Of a DNA stretch of 8,464 nucleotides, positions 5,708 through 8,464 are shown piece by piece. A program made the translations under genes and the position numbers. Origin of the DNA: Agrobacterium fabrum (GTDB taxonomy: Bacteria; Pseudomonadota; Alphaproteobacteria; Rhizobiales; Rhizobiaceae); assembly GCA_003241215.1 (NCBI GenBank), contig QFOL01000165.1, positions 1 to 8,464 of the forward strand, read 5' to 3'. The notes below the pieces were generated by a model. It was not told the DNA's origin. It saw only the letters and a program-made list of their open reading frames with translations, and did no database searches. Each line of letters begins with the position of its first letter. The first letter of the stretch is position 1.

Positions 5708-7105
5708 ATGTCTTCGTCGATTGTTGCAGGAACCGTTCCATCCGGATCGGGGTCGTGGTTTTCGCATTTCAAGGCTACGCTTGCGCTGGGAATTCCGCTT
5801 ATCGGCGCGCAGCTCGCGCAGCTTGGCATCCATACCACTGACATGGTCATCGTTGGCCAGCTGGGCGCCGAAAAACTGGCGGCCATGGTGCTGGCTGGGC
5901 AGTTCTTCTTCGTCGTCTTCATTTTCGGCTCGGGCTTTTCCGTGGCCGTGGTGCCGATGGTGGCGCAGGCCTACGGGCAGGGGGATGCGACGGCGGCTCG
6001 TCGCTCGCTGCGCATGGGCATGTGGGTGGCAATCGCCTATTGGCTGCTCGCCCTGCCGATCTTCTTTAATGCCGAGCGCATTCTCATTTCTCTCGGGCAG
6101 AACCCCAATGTGGCGGCGCTGACCGGCCATTATCTCGCCATTGCCAAGTTCGGCCTTTTGCCGGCGCTGCTGTTTTATGTCCTGCGCAGTCTCGTCAGCG
6201 CCATCGGGCGTGCCGGCATCATTCTTTATGCCACCATCACCATGCTGGTGATGAACGGCGTGCTCGCCTATGCGCTGGTGTTCGGCCATTTCGGATTGCC
6301 GGCCATGGGCATGAACGGTGCTGCCGTCGTTGCCGTCATCGTCAATGCCTTCAGCTTCATCTTCATCGTCGCTTATGTGCAGACGCGGGAGGAAACCAGG
6401 AAATACGAGCTGTTCGTGCGTTTCTGGCGGCCGGACTGGCATGCGCTCTTCGAAGTGCTGCGCCTCGGTCTGCCGATCAGCATCACCATCCTTGCCGAAG
6501 TGACGCTGTTTGCCGCCGCGTCTATCCTGATGGGGCAGATCGGCACCGTGCAGCTTGCGGCGCACGGCATTGCCCTGCAGCTCGCCTCCATCGCCTTCAT
6601 GATCCCGCTCGGCCTGTCGCAGGCGGCGACCGTGCGGGTGGGGATCGCCCGCGGTCAGGGAGACTTCAAGAACCTCATCCGCGCTTCGATCATGATCTAT
6701 GCGATTGCCTGCGGCATTGCCATTTGCGGCGGCATCCTGTTTGCGGCCGTGCCGGAGTTTCTGGCGAAATGGTTCCTGGATGCGAAATTGCCCGAGGCGG
6801 CGGAAGTGCTTGCCTATGCCAGCAGCCTGGTGGTGATCGCCGGCATCTTCCAGCTGGTCGATGGCATTCAGGCCGTGACGGCGGGCCTGCTGCGCGGATT
6901 GAAAGATGCGCGCATTCCGGCGATGCTGGCGCTGATTTCCTATTGGCCGATCGGGCTGGCGCTTGCCTGGACCATGGCCTTTCCGCTCGGCTTTGGCGGG
7001 CGCGGCGTCTGGTTCGGCTTCGTGATCGGCCTTTCGACGGCGGCCGTCCTGCTCACCATCCGCTTCGTCCTTCTGGTGAAGCGTGAAATGCAAACGGCCC
7101 GCTGA
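5708..7105 (+). CDS. MATE-family multidrug/sodium (or proton) antiporter, NorM-like
   Basis: This is a 465-residue inner-membrane efflux transporter with about twelve hydrophobic helices in two similar halves, the usual MATE size and layout. Such proteins export cationic drugs, dyes or metabolites in exchange for Na+ or H+. First-half signature: GAQLAQLGIHTTDMVIVGQLG (33-53), then PMVAQAYGQGD (83-93). The second half repeats it with AAHGIALQLASIAFM (284-298) and ARGQGD (314-319). Conserved acidic residues appear as D45 in TM1, E264 in TM7 (LAEVTLFAA) and D385 (FQLVDGIQAV). These match the positions I recall as cation-binding in Vibrio NorM (D36, E255, D371). The ATG at 5708 is preferred because AGGTG lies six bases upstream. 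A GTG at 5627 with a weaker AAGG would add 27 residues before TM1. The gene is divergent from the chemoreceptor and convergent with carA. Substrate cannot be told from sequence. Confidence 0.95.
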   Translation: MSSSIVAGTVPSGSGSWFSHFKATLALGIPLIGAQLAQLGIHTTDMVIVGQLGAEKLAAMVLAGQFFFVVFIFGSGFSVAVVPMVAQAYGQGDATAARRSLRMGMWVAIAYWLLALPIFFNAERILISLGQNPNVAALTGHYLAIAKFGLLPALLFYVLRSLVSAIGRAGIILYATITMLVMNGVLAYALVFGHFGLPAMGMNGAAVVAVIVNAFSFIFIVAYVQTREETRKYELFVRFWRPDWHALFEVLRLGLPISITILAEVTLFAAASILMGQIGTVQLAAHGIALQLASIAFMIPLGLSQAATVRVGIARGQGDFKNLIRASIMIYAIACGIAICGGILFAAVPEFLAKWFLDAKLPEAAEVLAYASSLVVIAGIFQLVDGIQAVTAGLLRGLKDARIPAMLALISYWPIGLALAWTMAFPLGFGGRGVWFGFVIGLSTAAVLLTIRFVLLVKREMQTAR

Positions 7106-7117
7106 AAAGCGGGCCGT
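7094..7117. terminator. Hairpin overlapping the MATE stop codon, probable terminator for convergent genes
   Basis: ACGGCCCGCT (7094-7103) pairs perfectly with AGCGGGCCGT (7108-7117) around a GAAA tetraloop. The MATE stop codon TGA (7103-7105) is at the top of the stem. On the plus strand no T-run follows. On the minus strand the stem is followed by TTTGCATTT, so it may end carA transcripts at least as well as MATE transcripts. The ten-base perfect stem and GNRA-type loop make it a very stable structure. Confidence 0.65.
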
Positions 7118-7144
7118 GATCGCTCTGGTATGTAACTCTGTGTC

Positions 7145-7218
7145 GTCATCCTCGCCCTTGAGGCGAGGATCCATTCCACCAGGTCCCGATGGATCCTCGG
7201 GTCAAGCCCGAGGATGAC
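7145..7218. repeat. Palindromic repeat doublet, REPIN-like, copy 2
   Basis: This is the same architecture as the element at 3157-3229: two 29-bp arms (7145-7173 and 7190-7218) with a 16-base spacer. The right arm is identical to the right arm of copy 1. The left arm differs at four positions, yet its own hairpin is intact, because ATCCTCGCC now pairs with GGCGAGGAT around the same CTTGA loop. The arms therefore no longer match each other perfectly, but each small stem-loop is preserved. The element lies between the convergent MATE and carA genes, where it does not interrupt any promoter. Confidence 0.9.
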
Positions 7219-7239
7219 GCGGAGTATGGGGATGGTCTA

Positions 7240-8445
7240 TCAGCGCTCGGCGAGCGCTGCCTCGCCTTGTCTTTCGCGCAGCAGGTTGACGAAGCGGCGG
7301 AAGAGATAATGGCTGTCCTGCGGGCCGGGCGATGCCTCCGGGTGGTGCTGGACGGAGAAGACCGGCTTGCCGACGATGCGCAGGCCGCAATTGGTGCCAT
7401 CGAACAGCGAGATATGGGTCTCTTCGACGCCTTCGGGCAGTGACTTGGTGTCGACCGCAAAGCCGTGGTTCATGGAGACGATTTCCACCTTGCCGGTGGT
7501 GAAGTCCTTGACCGGGTGGTTGGCGCCGTGATGGCCCTGATGCATCTTTTCGGTCTTTGCGCCGACGGCAAGACCGAGCATCTGGTGACCAAGGCAGATG
7601 CCGAAGATCGGCAGCTCGCTGTTGATAAGGTTCTGGATAACCGGCACGGCGTATTCGCCGGTCGCCGCCGGGTCTCCCGGACCGTTGGAGAGGAATACGC
7701 CATCCGGCTTCAGCGCCAGAATGTCTTCAGCCGAAGTCTGGGCCGGAACCACCGTGACCTTGCAGTCGAGACCGGCAAAGAGGCGCAGGATGTTGCGCTT
7801 GACGCCGAAATCGACGCAGACAACGTGGTACTTGGCATCGGCTTCGCCGAGCGTGCCGTAACCCTTGTTCCAGACCCACGGCGTTTCCGTCCAGGTGGAG
7901 GACTGGCCGGAGGTGGCTTCAATGGCGAGATCGAGGCCGACGAGGCCGCTCCATGCCTTTGCTTCCGCCTTCAGCGCTTCGATGTCGAAGACGCCGTTCG
8001 GATCATGGGCGATGACCGCGTTCGGCGCGCCGTTTTCGCGGATCCATGCGGTCAGCGCGCGGGTGTCGATGCCGCAAAGGCCGATGACGCCGCGGGCCTT
8101 CAGCCAGGCATCCAGATGCTTGACGGCGCGGAAGTTCGAGGGATCGGTTATATCGGCCTTGAAGATGACGCCGACAGCGCCGCGGCGGGCGGCGGGCGTC
8201 AGGTCTTCGATGTCTTCCTCATTGGTGCCGACATTGCCGATATGCGGGAAGGTGAAGGTGACGATCTGGCCGAGATAGGAGGGGTCGGTCAGGATTTCCT
8301 CGTAACCCGTCAGCGCCGTGTTGAAACAGACTTCGGCCTGAACCTTGCCGGTTGCGCCGATGCCCGTTCCTTCAATCACCGTGCCATCGGCAAGAACAAG
8401 CATTGCGGTCGGTTTGCGGGTAGTCCAGGGCGCTGTCTCGGTCAT
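7240..8445 (-). CDS. carA: Carbamoyl phosphate synthetase small (glutamine amidotransferase) subunit
   Basis: CarA hydrolyses glutamine and passes ammonia through a tunnel to the large subunit CarB. CarB makes carbamoyl phosphate for arginine and pyrimidine synthesis in the cytoplasm. The protein is complete at 401 residues, slightly longer than the E. coli protein. The N-terminal CPSase small-chain domain covers about 13-150, with FNTALTGYEEILTDPSY (41-57). The class I glutamine amidotransferase domain covers about 206-390. The nucleophile is C284 in FGICLGHQ, and the other catalytic residues are H368 and E370 in QHHPEASPGP. These have the same spacing as E. coli C269, H353 and E355. LSNGPGDP (252-259) supplies the oxyanion loop. 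The ATG at 8445 has a modest GGAACGAG upstream. carB is not in the window. Only 19 bases of upstream sequence are visible, so regulation cannot be judged. Confidence 0.98.
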   Translation of the reverse strand: MTETAPWTTRKPTAMLVLADGTVIEGTGIGATGKVQAEVCFNTALTGYEEILTDPSYLGQIVTFTFPHIGNVGTNEEDIEDLTPAARRGAVGVIFKADITDPSNFRAVKHLDAWLKARGVIGLCGIDTRALTAWIRENGAPNAVIAHDPNGVFDIEALKAEAKAWSGLVGLDLAIEATSGQSSTWTETPWVWNKGYGTLGEADAKYHVVCVDFGVKRNILRLFAGLDCKVTVVPAQTSAEDILALKPDGVFLSNGPGDPAATGEYAVPVIQNLINSELPIFGICLGHQMLGLAVGAKTEKMHQGHHGANHPVKDFTTGKVEIVSMNHGFAVDTKSLPEGVEETHISLFDGTNCGLRIVGKPVFSVQHHPEASPGPQDSHYLFRRFVNLLRERQGEAALAER

Positions 8446-8464
8446 CTCGTTCCGTTTCTGCCGC

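Noticed and set aside
5645..7174. A 509-codon open frame antisense to the MATE gene
   Set aside because: The translation is dominated by His, Arg, Gln, Asp and Glu, the usual mirror image of hydrophobic helices. It also runs through the terminator hairpin and into the palindrome doublet.
8446..8464. A regulatory leader or pyrimidine attenuator upstream of carA
   Set aside because: Only 19 bases are visible beyond the start codon, enough for a modest ribosome binding site and nothing more.

Overview
The window reads as a GC-rich chromosomal segment of an alphaproteobacterium, most likely a Rhizobiales member of the Agrobacterium/Rhizobium group. This is inferred from the character of the encoded proteins, a Cache-type chemoreceptor of rhizobial style, and intergenic palindromes whose core (ATCCTCGGG-N5-CCCGAGGAT) I associate with this group. 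No database search was possible. There are no rRNA or tRNA genes, insertion sequences, CRISPR arrays or prophage genes, so it looks like ordinary core chromosome.

Layout, left to right. (1) 91-912 (-): a four-helix membrane protein with a C-terminal LytTR DNA-binding domain. (2) 998-1486 (+): a divergent four-helix DUF2306-type membrane protein. (3) 1574-2506 (+): a YpfJ-type membrane-anchored zinc metallopeptidase, followed by a clear rho-independent terminator. (4) 2544-3023 (-): a small DUF2938-type membrane protein, convergent with the peptidase. (5) 3024-3298: an intergenic stretch with a palindrome doublet (REPIN-like) between two similar minus-strand terminators. (6) 3299-5452 (-): a methyl-accepting chemotaxis protein with a periplasmic double-Cache sensor. 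(7) 5453-5707: an AT-rich divergent promoter region. (8) 5708-7105 (+): a MATE-family efflux transporter whose stop codon lies inside a hairpin. (9) 7106-7239: a second palindrome doublet between convergent genes. (10) 7240-8445 (-): carA, the glutaminase subunit of carbamoyl phosphate synthetase, complete, with its start 19 bases from the window edge.

The genes do not form one operon or pathway. They are mostly single transcription units, and most are membrane or envelope proteins. The one pairing with a possible functional link is the divergent LytTR regulator and DUF2306 protein. I found no convincing new biological system. The points most worth following are: compensatory base changes inside the two palindrome doublets; a complete amino-acid-binding signature in the chemoreceptor's Cache domain; the membrane-tethered LytTR regulator and its divergent neighbour; and the pair of look-alike terminators around the first palindrome doublet.
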